Shown in pieces: positions 53,705 through 63,680 of a stretch of DNA of 64,000 bases (its first letter is position 1; every line of letters begins with the position of its first letter). Source of the DNA: Prostheceraeus crozeri (lineage: Eukaryota > Platyhelminthes > Polycladida > Euryleptidae); assembly GCA_907163375.1 (NCBI GenBank), contig CAJQUW010003196.1:124001-188000 (forward strand), given 5' to 3'. The notes under the pieces are model-generated. The model searched no databases. It was given only the letters and a program-made list of their open reading frames with translations, and was not told the origin of the DNA. The position numbers were made by a program, and so were the translations under genes.

Positions 53705-54346
53705 CGGTCATGATTTGAGCAATGAAAATGATCATAATCACAAATTTGAAATTCTCAACTTTTATGATTTTTGGTGTCCTGAAACGGTCATGATTTAAGC
53801 GGTGAAAATTGTAATTCTCAAATTTTGAGATTCTTAACTTTTATGATTTTCGGTGTCCTGCAACGGTCATGATTTAAGCGAGAAAATTGTAATTCTCAAA
53901 TTTTGAGATTCTTAACTTTTATGATTTTTTCGGTGTCCTGGAACGGTCATGATTTAAGCGAGGGTGAAAATTGTAATTCTCAAATTTTGAGATTCTTAAC
54001 TTTTATGATTTTTTCGGTGTCCTGGAACGGTCATGATTTAAGCGAGGGTGAAAATTGTAATTCTCAAATTTTGAGATTTTGAAAAATTTGAAAAATTGGG
54101 TATTTTTAAAAACGCCCAAATTTGTGAATTTAGGTCTTCATAACCTGAAAAAGGGTTCAAATTCATGAATTTATGTCGTTTTTAAAAAGTACCATTTTTG
54201 AAAAATGGTACTTTTTGAATGGACTAAATTCATGTATTTAGGTCTTAAAAACCTGAAAAAGGGTTCAAATTCATGAATTTATGTCGTTTTTAAAGATACT
54301 ATTTTTTTGAATTTTAGGTGTCCTGGAACGGTCTTTTGCCCATTAC
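53705..54346 (-). repeat. Polinton right terminal inverted repeat
   Basis: The complement of the left end, ending CGGTCTTTTGCCCATTAC. Contains about four to five inner units of roughly 84 bp (GGTGTCCTGGAACGGTCATG starting near 53771, 53851, 53932 and 54016) and an extra segment near 54185-54290 that duplicates part of the end. Confidence 0.9.
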
Positions 54347-54349
54347 CGC

Positions 54350-55590
54350 TCCCCCTCCCTCCCAAAAAAACACTCAAAACGCTGTCTGGAAGGATGGCAA
54401 CCTCGCTGACAGGAGCAACAAAGCACATCGAGCAAGCCAACACGAGCATGTGACCAGACATGTTATCCGCGGCATTTGCCAGCTCGCTTCTTGAAGCAGG
54501 ACGCAAATGATAAAGATTTAATGTTTTTAATCAATTCAACCAACAATTTAATTCTAATGTTTTCTTCATATCTCTTATGCTTACCGACATTCTCCAATAT
54601 GACATTAAATTGATGATTGAGGTGTGAGGTACTTGCGTCCTTTGTGACATACTAACTCAATCAATGAAACAAAGAGTCAGAAGCATAATTAGTTAGGTTA
54701 GAGATTTTAACCTGACTAACCTCCCTGATTTTAACTTCTACTTACCAGTATTTTGCAGTAGTGACGTTCATAGGAATAATTGGATTTGATCATCTGATGA
54801 CTATCTAATGTACATGCACTTGATCTCTACCCGTTGATGTAACTTGGTCTGCAGGTCAGACCACTCTCTCTGAAGATGATGCGCTGTGCGCACTGAAAGC
54901 GCTTAGAGAATTTGGTGTTTTCTCTTCTGACCGAAACAGCAATCGGTGATGAGGTCATCCTCTAACATAACTAATAACTCAATCAAATCTACATGTACAT
55001 GTATATGACTCTTCTTGATTCTTTAATGATATTTGATTCGTCATTGTTAAATTCGAATTTGACTAATCAGTCATTATTACATTTGATATCAACCCGTAGG
55101 TGACATTTGATTTGACAGGTTGTATTTGATAACGCTAAAGAAAATACTTTTGAAGTTGAGCATGAAAGTATAATAGCAATCTGTCGAATTTCTAATTTAA
55201 CAAATATTACTTCTCCAAGGCTGTCATGACACAGAGGATATGTGAAACACTATCATTCCTTCTGCATTGCCATCATGATCAGTCAATTCCGTGGTAATTT
55301 CTTCAATACATGAGAAATTTGCATGCATCACATTTGGTAACAATTCCCAACTGTATACTCCTTGAGTTCATTTAATAAATTCGAAAGTGTGTACACATTG
55401 AGGATTTAATAGATACGAAGTTACCAATCTACCTAATATACTTACTCTATGGACCATGTTTTTCCATATTTAATGTGGCACTGTGTAACGCGCTCGCGTC
55501 AGGTGATTGCTCCATAACCCCAATACACAGATAAACCATTTACTGTCTGTTGTGCAATTGTTAATCGTAGCTGACAGCACAAAGTACTTA
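54350..55590. other. Right flank of the Polinton, no gene seen
   Basis: Contains the hammerhead-like motif at 54870-54904 and otherwise unrecognised AT-rich sequence. The next exon of the carboxypeptidase gene was not found here. Confidence 0.5.
54870..54904 (+). ncRNA. Hammerhead-like motif
   Basis: CTGAAGA (fits CUGANGA), a GCGC-TGT-GCGC stem-loop, then GAAA, self-complementary AGCGCU and U. All conserved core bases are present; stem II has mismatches next to the core. Confidence 0.45.
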
Positions 55591-55591
55591 C

Positions 55592-55711
55592 GGAACCATT
55601 GGTGAAGGTGTAGAAATAGCCATCGGGATTGATGACTGGAAGAAAGTAGAATTCGTATTTGTTCAATAGCTGTATAACACGCTGATCCTTTTCGTTTCTT
55701 AAATTTGTCAA
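55592..55711 (-). CDS. Zinc carboxypeptidase (M14), internal exon
   Basis: The exon reads LTNLRNEKDQRVIQLLNKYE then FYFLPVINPDGYFYTFTNGS. It is bounded by TTTTAG at the acceptor and GTAAGT at the donor, both in phase 0. INPDGY is the substrate-pocket block of carboxypeptidase A/B enzymes. It follows the HGREW exon at 55804-55914 after a 92-bp intron. Later exons (RNF..., the third zinc His, and the catalytic Glu) were not found to the left, where the Polinton begins 1.2 kb away. The gene may therefore be interrupted or a fragment. Confidence 0.88.
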
Positions 55712-55803
55712 CTAAAATGAAAGTATGACTGGAGTGCAAAATCATGTCAAATATGTAGATTACAATAGTGAATCGAATATTAATGTATAGCGGCGGTTCC
55801 TAC

Positions 55804-55914
55804 CTTTTCAATAACATACAGCACAGTTGCGATTGCAAGCCATTCTCTACCATGTGCTCCGGATGTAATCAATACTGCCGGGATATTGGGTTTTGAGTTG
55901 AAATGTTCACTAAT
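55804..55914 (-). CDS. Zinc carboxypeptidase (M14), HGREW exon
   Basis: Reads ISEHFNSKPNIPAVLITSGA then HGREWLAIATVLYVIEK. HGRE supplies the first zinc His and the zinc Glu of M14 peptidases. Flanked by TTTCAG and GTAGGA splice signals, phase 0. Enzymes of this family remove C-terminal residues, usually after secretion as zymogens; signal and propeptide exons were not recognised to the right. Confidence 0.88.
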
Positions 55915-56106
55915 CTGAAAAATATCAGATTTTAGAAATTACGTTGTCAAAATTCACATATAAAGCAATTTCTACATAAAATCATTTTTTAGCGCATTGT
56001 GCGCAATGTGAAAAAACGAAAGAGCTCCATACCAGAGACACTCGTATTGGTGAAGTCATTTTGATAAAGTCAGATGTAAATAGCAATGTTGAAGTTATGA
56101 ATAACC

Positions 56107-56315
56107 ACGCTGTAAATCGCTGGATACGAAAAATACATACAAGCATATACCAAATTCACATGCAATTTGAAACTAACATCTGATACGAGATTCTCGTATA
56201 CTTACAGAGAGATCTGGTATGTTTTTCATAAGAAATCTCACTTACTTTCGTATGTGATTGGCATGTAGCGATGCGAACTATTCTATTTGTTATTGGCTGT
56301 TTTTACGATGAAATA
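56107..56315 (-). repeat. MITE-like repeat, copy 2
   Basis: Inverse copy of 20576-20779. Starts CGCTGTAAATCGCTGGATAC. Confidence 0.7.
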
Positions 56316-58118
56316 CGAGTTGTTGGTATGCTTTATATATGAGGCCCTATATTGATTCGTCCTCATTTGTATATCCTTGGTATGAAGAGCTTTATGTCAC
56401 CCAGCAAAAAGATTATATGTATTACATACTACTTTTAAAAGACATCTGTCAGTAATATCAATCATGTGGATTCTTATGGATAGCGTGGTATTTTGAGTGC
56501 ATGATCCAGACTAGATTTATTGTGAAATTATTGCTGTATGTCGTCGTTGCTACTTGCCCAGCAACATTTACAAGAGTCTTAAATATCTCAACTTCATGAA
56601 CTAAGTTGATTCACATCAATTCTATCACACGATATCCTTTGTGCAACCATGTTGACTTATAGATCTCAAACATAGCTATTTTTGCTTTCATAAATTATAA
56701 TGCGCTTTTATTTCGGATTGATACGAGTAATATACTTAATTTCAAAATTGTTGATGGCTGAATACTCATTGATTATTAATGAAATGCCTTAGAATTGCGT
56801 GCATTGAAATCGAACTCAGTATTGTAAGTTTGACTGTTAAATGTCATTATCTCATTGCTTGTAAAACAGTAGTAAGGGCCAAAGAAGGGCTATGCAACGT
56901 AAAAGCGACCTTCATTGACAAAAGGCTTAAATCAACATATTTTAGATGCAAAATTCGCGTTTAAGTTATAATTCAATTTCTATAAATATCATACCAAGAG
57001 AAACCTGATGTTTCATAGGTTATTTTGAGTGGGTGGTGGTAGTTTTGACCAGCGGTCATCGCGAAATACAATTGAACGTGATGCGGAGTTTATATAATGA
57101 ATCTTATACATAATTTTTTTATGAAAATTGGCTAACAGTGTGAACTTGGCCGGGATCTTTATCATGGTGTAAAGATTTTCGGATTTTTTGAATAGTCAAA
57201 AATATGAAGTCTGTTTCTCATTATTCGTAGCACCTCTGAAAATTAAGGTTTTATCCATTTTTTAACATCAGTTATTTGAATGATATTTTAGAACGATCAA
57301 GATATCAGAGTGTTGCGGTACAGCTCATCGGGCTGTTGTTGAGTAACCACTCATCAATTTATTACATGATTGGATCCCGTTGCAAAGGTTTTGAAAATTG
57401 TTCAAATATATTGAATAGGGGAACCCTTTTAAGTAAAATGAATACTCTGAGATTTCTTGCTGGAGCAATGCATGCTCTGTAAATCGACATTACAAGTTGC
57501 GTATGTGTCTGATTATAATCTTGATTGATTATAGGAGAGATATTTCAAAATGATGAACGTACAGAACGTTTTACAGGATTTCCTTCTTTGTCATCCTGTT
57601 GCTGCAGTATTTTGTAAATTCACTATTGCTTTTGTGTAAATGATCTCTGGACTAGGGGCAACAATACAGATCACACATTGACTTAATAATTGAAAATGCC
57701 AACCAGAAAACAAGAGAGCCAGCTCGCAAAATTTGCTTTTTGCCCCAACTAAGTTCCCCCGGAGTGTGCCATAATTTTCATGCAATTTCCATTCTAGGAC
57801 TTTCTATGGTATTGTTAATTTCTATGATTGCTAAAATATCTCTTTAGATAAATGAAAAGATCGATATCTGCATTTCAGATTGGACGCGGTATTAGATGTC
57901 GTTGGTTTGTGAAAAGAAATCCAATCTAACAAAGAGATAGATTCAGTATATAGTAGATTTCATAAGATTGCAGATATCATTGATGCTTTCCTTTAACATT
58001 GTGCTGGTATGGCTTTAGTATGTAAATCATACCACAGTTGAAATAACATACGAAAGGCATACAAATAGAAACAAAATATAACAAAAATATATTTGTATGC
58101 ATCCTTCTCATGTCATTG
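56316..58118. other. Intergenic, nothing recognised
   Basis: AT-rich. Short open frames only, none with a recognisable motif. Confidence 0.5.
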
Positions 58119-58126
58119 GTATGGAG

Positions 58127-58759
58127 CAGGGGCGCCGGCAGGCGGACCCACAGACGCATGTGCGTCCAACCCATTCCGGTACAAACCATGCTCATCGCTG
58201 TGTGAAATCTTTGTGTAAACCATTGAAGTAGACACCTGTGGTTTAAAGGTGAAGTCGATCGGGCAAATTTCGCTGCCAATTTCAGCTCAGTGAAGTGTCC
58301 GTCTATATGGATGATTGGTTGCGCGCATTTCGCTTTTTGACTGGCTGATACAGTGACACGCTGTTTTCTCGATAAACAACGTCTCATCTTCTGGAGATAC
58401 AAATAATGAAATTTAAATATTACATACAAATTATAAATATAGAAACAGATCTTAAATAATTAATTAATTAATATCATTAAAAATATAAAATAACTTAAAT
58501 TTACTTACAACTAATTAACTTAAAATTGAATGTCTTTAAAAAGCAAATATATATGCGTACATAACAAAATAATAAATAAAAGAAAGTATATGTGGCTTAG
58601 GTTTTATTAATGAATAAATAATGTCAAAATTTTATAGTCACGGCTGCGAGAAACTACAATTTTTAGTTTCACCTTTCGTCTAAAATAGATTATGTACTGA
58701 TAGTAGCGCAAACAAATAGAATCGTGCGTCCAGATTTTTCTACCCTGCCGGCGCCCCTG
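58127..58759. mobile_element. hAT-type MITE with perfect 8-bp target duplication
   Basis: Ends CAGGGGCGCCGGCAGG and its complement CCTGCCGGCGCCCCTG. Flanked on both sides by GTATGGAG (58119-58126 and 58760-58767). 633 bp, no transposase. An intact duplication and perfect ends suggest recent movement. Confidence 0.9.
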
Positions 58760-58892
58760 GTATGGAGCGCTTTACAATGCAATTACTTATATTTTAACTT
58801 TTCCTTTTCACTTGTTAATGTTTATCTCGCTGTTTGTGAATGAACTCTGCCCTGTATATATCTTAGCGTTTACTTTCTCTTTCTACTGTCCA

Positions 58893-58927
58893 CCGATGAA
58901 GGTGCGCTACACGTACTGAAACGCGTC
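58893..58927 (+). ncRNA. Hammerhead-like motif
   Basis: CCGATGA (one change from CUGAUGA), a stem-loop GTGCG/CGTAC, then GAAA, self-complementary ACGCGU and C. Stem II has one bulge. Confidence 0.4.
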
Positions 58928-60170
58928 TGCCACAATTGTAATACATCTATGCAAAGATAAGATAATTTCTCTGAGATGCGGGTTTTGGCAAGTGTCAGAT
59001 CTATAATATTAGGCAGCTAAAGTTCAAACTCCACGAATATCAAAACCTTTGAAACTGAAAATGAGATTGAATGCATGCTTTTTGAGATGCGCTGATTCGG
59101 CGTCTATTTACATGAAAATCGGTGGGAGAAGATATAAATAAGAATTTAATTGAGATACAAATACATTTATTTCACCATTTCTTCGCTGTGTGAATTACTT
59201 GTTCCTGGATAAATGAAGTCCAACAGTAGATTTTTAACGGTGGATTAGACGCTCAAAATCTAGAATAATGACGTGAAGGAAATTTCCAAGAAAGAGTGAG
59301 ATGAGCTCTCCAACCTCCTCATGGGAGCGCAACCTTACCTGTGCATGCAGTCGACACTTTTTTGAATCAAAAACCATTTCAATATCTCCGGAGATCACAA
59401 TAATGGAAAACATTCGCCCTACTTTCCGAACATTTATTCTCTTGTCATCAGTCAAATTTCACTGGCATGTGACTTTGGTTCTCTGCCTGAATTTATGATG
59501 TTTATCTAAACTGTTAGAACCTTTCTAGATAAAACCCACATCCAATGCAAAAAATGCAGGCGCGAAAAGTTCCCGCCACTTTTTGCCACTTCTAACATAA
59601 TGTACGCCCACAACCTTAGCCTATTTTTGATGTCTAGATTTGTGAATATTTAAACGCGCTCATGTCTGATGTCTACAAGTTTAAATATGTCTCTATCAGC
59701 CTCTAAGCCTGCGCCTCAAGAGGTTTAGTTGACAACTACTTGTGTGAGATTTTTTAGAAGCAAAGGTTTCATGCAAATTATTCGTCATATATCCCAATTT
59801 CACCCTTTTTAATAAAAACTGAAAATAAAAGTTTCATATAGGCCTACTCTTTTTCATAATCTTTTTGGGTGTCGGGGGTTATCTGGAAAAGATCCAATTG
59901 ATATTCACTTGTCTGATGGTGACTGACTGGAAGATAAGACAAAAGAAATAAGACTCTTCCTTATGTCAGAGATTGTTCTGAACGTATTGAGCTCTTGCTT
60001 AACTGATATGATGTGGCTAGTTGTTTCAATCCCTCTAATAAACTGACTGTGGTCTTCCATGCCATTCTAAAGGATCCCGTGGAGCCCGTTGTACTCGCGC
60101 AGTCGTGCATGAGATCAGGTGCGGGGACTGTGAGAAAGGTTATTTGTTTTAATGGAGCTTCAACGCATAC

Positions 60171-60445
60171 TACACTGTAAACTCTAGGGTACGAAATTTC
60201 GCTTGAATTAGGCACGAAATTTAGGCATCAATTCTAACCAACACAAGGCACGAGTAGGCACGAAGTTCATAATGGCGAGTTCGTGCCCATTGATTTTCCT
60301 TCGATTTCATTGGATAAATAAATATTTGGTTTGGTGCCTATTAGTACCTAGTGGCGCCTCGAGGAACTAGAAAGGCACTAACTAGGCGCTAGCTGGCACG
60401 AAATTTCGGCTTCGTGCCTAAATTAGTGCCCTACAGTTTAGAGTA
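60171..60445. mobile_element. MITE with TACACTGTAAACTC ends
   Basis: The left end TACACTGTAAACTCTAGGG and the reverse-strand right end TACTCTAAACTGTAGGGCAC are inverted. The inside is built of repeated GGCACGAAATTT/AAATTTCGTGCC words. TA at both outer ends is compatible with a TA target site. Confidence 0.65.
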
Positions 60446-61004
60446 TAGACCATAAATATGTTTTCATGAAGAATTCTATGACCATTTGCATGGATGATGA
60501 AACATACACATTCATCTTATATTATGGACTTGGCATCATCTTCGGAAAATGATATCCGGCATCTTGGTACATGAGACCATAGCTATCCATGCACATCATT
60601 TCAGGCCGCATTAGCAGGTCCTGAAACCAATCAACATAGTTTTACATTGCATTTCCGGGCATGTAGCGGGGGAAAGTCATTATAGCTACTTCAAAGACAC
60701 CAAATGATAATATATGCATTATAAGATTCAGGTCATGATTTTGCTACGCCTAAACAACACATGGGTTTTCCATGACGAAATAATCCCTGCTTAGCCATAT
60801 CATTCAATGTGGGAGGGCAGGGCAATCGTTAGATATTCGGTAAAGTGAAAAGGCACTCTAGTTATAGACCGATGCATTTCGCCGGTGTCCTTAATTTCTC
60901 CCGAATTCCTGAAAACACCGAATGATTGGAAATGTAGTGAAGTGAAGAACCAATTTACTTACACTGCTGAAGGGATGCGAAAGTTTGAATTTGTCTTCCA
61001 TTTT

Positions 61005-61255
61005 ATCAAATCTCAACAGATGGGTCTCATCAGTCGTGGGTAGGTTTGAACCAGCGACGTTGGAGCTAGAGGACGTGCAAGCATACCCTTTAACCACAAG
61101 CCCACCGGACCATCTGTTGAGAGCGTGAATTAGCCAGGAAGGCACTGCTTTAACGCAGGCACGTGGAGGGCGGACTGCTTTCTGCAATCACTCAATACTG
61201 CATCTGAGATTGAGGCGCTTCACGCAGGCGCTACTCATTACATGTTTAGACAAGT
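61005..61255 (-). mobile_element. tRNA-derived SINE, copy A
   Basis: On the minus strand GCTTGTGGTTAAAGGG (A-box-like) is followed by GCTGGTTCAAACCTAC (B box GGTTCAAACC), preceded by GGTCCGGTGGG. Shares about 230 bp with copy B at 61280-61570, same orientation. The hammerhead-like part seen in copy B is absent here. Confidence 0.7.
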
Positions 61256-61603
61256 AACCTAACAATTGATAAATTTATCAAATCTCAACAGATGTAACCA
61301 CCACGAGACATGTTTCGGCCTGTTGGGCCTCATCAGTCGTAGGTAGGTTTGAACCAGCGACGTTGGAGCTAGAGGATGTGCAAGCATACCCTCTAACCAC
61401 AAGGCCACCGGACCATCTGTTGAGAGCGTGAATTAGCCAGGAAGGCACTGCTTTAACGCAGGCACGTAGAGGGCAGACTGCTTTCTGCAATCACTCAATA
61501 CTGCATCTGAGATTGAGGCGCTTCACGCAGGCGCTACTCATTACATGTTTAGACAACATGTTGAGATTTGATAACATTCATCAATTGCCAGGTTACTTGT
61601 CTA
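61250..61603 (-). mobile_element. SINE copy B framed by ~50-bp inverted repeats
   Basis: TAGACAAGTAACCTAACAAT...TATCAAATCTCAACA on the left and TGTTGAGATTTGATA...CAGGTTACTTGTCTA on the right are inverted. The tRNA-like A and B boxes are those of copy A. Either a SINE inside a MITE or a hairpin-ended retroposon. Confidence 0.65.
61307..61336 (-). ncRNA. Hammerhead ribozyme core (SINE copy B)
   Basis: Minus strand: CTGATGA, stem II GGCC-CAACA-GGCC, GAAA, then self-complementary ACATGT followed by C, giving GUC as cleavage triplet. All core positions match the hammerhead consensus. Stem III is a palindrome without a loop, as in dimer-forming hammerheads of retroelements. Confidence 0.55.
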
Positions 61604-61869
61604 AACTTGTCTTCCATTCTACCAATAGAGAGGACTATTATTGTAGATGAATTTTTATTGACGGAGAGATACATCCTTTCAGCAATATCTCAAACGACTC
61701 TCCAATAGCTTCATATCAGAGGGCATTACGCAATATTGCAAAAATATGAATCTCATTCGTTGTTTTGCCTTCAAATGTCAATATATACAGAAGTAAGACT
61801 GAATTTGCTCCCTGAAATCATAGCAGTTGTTATCATTGCTTCCATTTGCCGCCACATTGATAAAGCACA

Positions 61870-62811
61870 ATGAATTCAAGTCTAACAACCGCGTGCTCGA
61901 AAACTCCAATTCAGGTCGGGAGAATCTCGCAGATTGTTCATTTTGGTTTGTCAATTGTTCTACCTATAATTGCCTCCATTCTTAATGGCTTATCTGCTAT
62001 TTTGGTTGAGAAACTTCAAACCAGGCACTCAAGCGTTCGACGATGTTTCAAAATTCAAATTAAATTGTTTTCAATTTATGAGATTCTCGGCAGCGTGTCT
62101 TTGGCTATCATTGGCGTAATACAAGCTGTAAAAGGGCAAAATTCAATTTATCAAAATTGGGTCAGTGTTATTTCATCGTATTTCGTTCAACTCTTTATTT
62201 CGGCGAGAAACTGGGCAATTGTTGTCATGTCTGTCCACAGGTTGCTGATAGTATCAACAGTTGTAAGAGGTACGGCTTTGACTCCAATCAGACTTTTCGT
62301 CACAAATGCGATTTTTCTCTTGATATCAGCCGGTGCAGCTGCACCCAGTTTGTTTAAGATGGACAATGGCACCTGTTACTCAACCTACATTTTACTGCCC
62401 CAGCTACAAAAGCGAGTTATCAGCACCGTTACAACTTTGATAAGAATTTTAGTTCCAATTATTTTGGTAGCAGCTCTTTGTACAAGAACCGCAATTATTT
62501 TGAAAAAAAGAGTACAGCCTTTTGCAGTCACAAATAATTTAGATGATGCGACTAAAAGGAATTCGAAAGTTTTGTTAGCTTTAGGAGCATCCTTTGTAGT
62601 GTTGCAAACACCTCCAAGTATTTTCTATTTTTATTGTGACATTGTATTTTGGATTGATCCTGTATGCTTCAAGTACAGTTCTTTGTTGGTTAGTCTCAAG
62701 CAAATAGACTCATTGCTTAACTTTTTCCTGTATGTAATAATTGATAGAGAAATGCGTAGCTTGCTTTTTTGTCGCGGTAGGAATGCTGTCAGACACAATG
62801 CAGCTGGATGA
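61870..62811 (+). CDS. Class A G-protein-coupled receptor, one exon
   Basis: 313 residues with seven hydrophobic helices: FGLSIVLPIIASILNGLSAI (TM1), IYEILGSVSLAIIGVI (TM2), a TM3 ending VVMSVHRLLIV, LFVTNAIFLLISAGAAA (TM4), ISTVTTLIRILVPIILVAAL (TM5), VLLALGASFVVLQTPPSIF (TM6) and IDSLLNFFLYVII (TM7). TM3 keeps the Arg of the DRY motif as HRL. TM6 keeps its Pro. TM7 has N-x-x-x-Y instead of NPxxY. ECL2 has a Cys (NGTCYSTY). A rhodopsin-family, probably peptide-like orphan receptor of the plasma membrane; the ligand cannot be told. One N-terminal sequon (NSS). Frame whole, no intron needed. Confidence 0.85.
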   Translation: MNSSLTTACSKTPIQVGRISQIVHFGLSIVLPIIASILNGLSAILVEKLQTRHSSVRRCFKIQIKLFSIYEILGSVSLAIIGVIQAVKGQNSIYQNWVSVISSYFVQLFISARNWAIVVMSVHRLLIVSTVVRGTALTPIRLFVTNAIFLLISAGAAAPSLFKMDNGTCYSTYILLPQLQKRVISTVTTLIRILVPIILVAALCTRTAIILKKRVQPFAVTNNLDDATKRNSKVLLALGASFVVLQTPPSIFYFYCDIVFWIDPVCFKYSSLLVSLKQIDSLLNFFLYVIIDREMRSLLFCRGRNAVRHNAAG

Positions 62812-62985
62812 AATTACGTAACCATTGTGTAATGTGTTATCTGTGTTTATTTCAGAAACCGATTGGTCTTTTCGGGGTGATCAGGCGGCTAGCAGAACGG
62901 CATTCAGTACATTTCTAATGTAAGGATTAGACCGGCTTCAGACTAATTTAAAGAAGAGTTCAGTCTCTTTTGATTGACTTTATGG

Positions 62986-63680
62986 CAGGGATGCGGAGTC
63001 CTATCATTTTGATAGGACTTCGACTCCGACTCCGACTCCGGGTGGCAAGTATAGCCTAGCTTTTTGAAAAAACTGGTACCCCACGTCATAGATCATTATA
63101 GGCTTACCTGAACCTATTGCTAGTGATTATTGCTGTATCAATTATCAATCATTTTCGATGAAAGTTTATCAAATGTCGCTTTAAGTTGGATGCATACGAC
63201 TCGGCTCCTCCCTGATGTGTGCTGCACACGATTTTTCTCCAGTCTCTTCTAAGCAGGAAAATCCCCCATCCTTCTTCAAAAAATGTGAGTACACTTTCGA
63301 TTTTAATGTGCGCTTTAGAGGAGCCATCACACACGATTAACGTGAGGGTAAGAGGTAATGTTCTCAAACAAACTAGTATTTCATTTTTGTCTCTGATGTG
63401 AGCTTTGGTGCGTGGGTGTGATCGAGGCTAGGAAAGTTTGTCTTCCCTACTAAATCACCGGATGAAAAGACAATCCTCATTTCACTATCACGGTTCATTC
63501 CCTCAACTATTACAAGCTTTGCATGCAGCAGTGTCTCTGTACTTTTGTTTGACGGAGAAAGTTGACATCAAGACAGTGACAGCTATGCACGAGGATAAAT
63601 AATTTGTTTGTGCTATACTTCGGGTCTAGTTATAGGCCGGAGTCCTATCATTTGACAGGACTCCGGGACTCCGACTCCGC
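62986..63680 (-). mobile_element. hAT-like non-autonomous element, copy 2
   Basis: Left end CAGGGATGCGGAGTCCTATC. The right end stops at GACTCCGACTCCGC without the last ATCCCTG, so it is truncated. Inverse orientation to copy 1 at 21211-21869. Inner sequence is shared over most of its length. Confidence 0.75.
63149..63367 (-). pseudogene. hAT transposase-derived BED-finger fragment
   Basis: 72 residues, starting MRTLPLTLTLIVCDGSSKAH and ending ASNLKRHLINFHRK. VLTFFEEGW, a CxxH pair and SNLKRHL-x(3)-H resemble a BED-type zinc finger. Homologous to 21551-21760. Confidence 0.5.

Larger units (their letters stand above)
36041..54346. mobile_element. Polinton/Maverick (adintovirus-like) element
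   Basis: An 18.3-kb element bounded by inverted repeats starting GTAATGGGCAAAAGACCG. It carries the Polinton core set: PolB, integrase, packaging ATPase, adenain-like protease, major and minor capsid proteins. It also has accessory parts: pX-like core protein, phospholipase A2, fibre-like protein and unknowns. Most genes run rightward, while PolB, the 431-residue gene, the protease and the 222-residue gene run leftward. The two ends are nearly identical over their shared parts and many frames are full length, so insertion is fairly recent. It is not whole: about four or five breaks are visible across PolB, ATPase and integrase. A 6-bp target duplication was not found at the ends. Confidence 0.93.

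Noticed and set aside
36030-54360. 6-bp target duplication of the Polinton
   Set aside because: The bases next to the two ends (CACCTC on the left, GCTCCC on the right) do not match at any offset tried.
55440-55480. Next carboxypeptidase exon (IWKNMVHR followed by GTAAGT on the minus strand)
   Set aside because: The residues do not match the expected WRKTRS block and the phase does not fit a convincing acceptor.
59234-59455. 73-residue minus-strand frame
   Set aside because: The composition looks protein-like, but no motif, splice context or second copy supports it.
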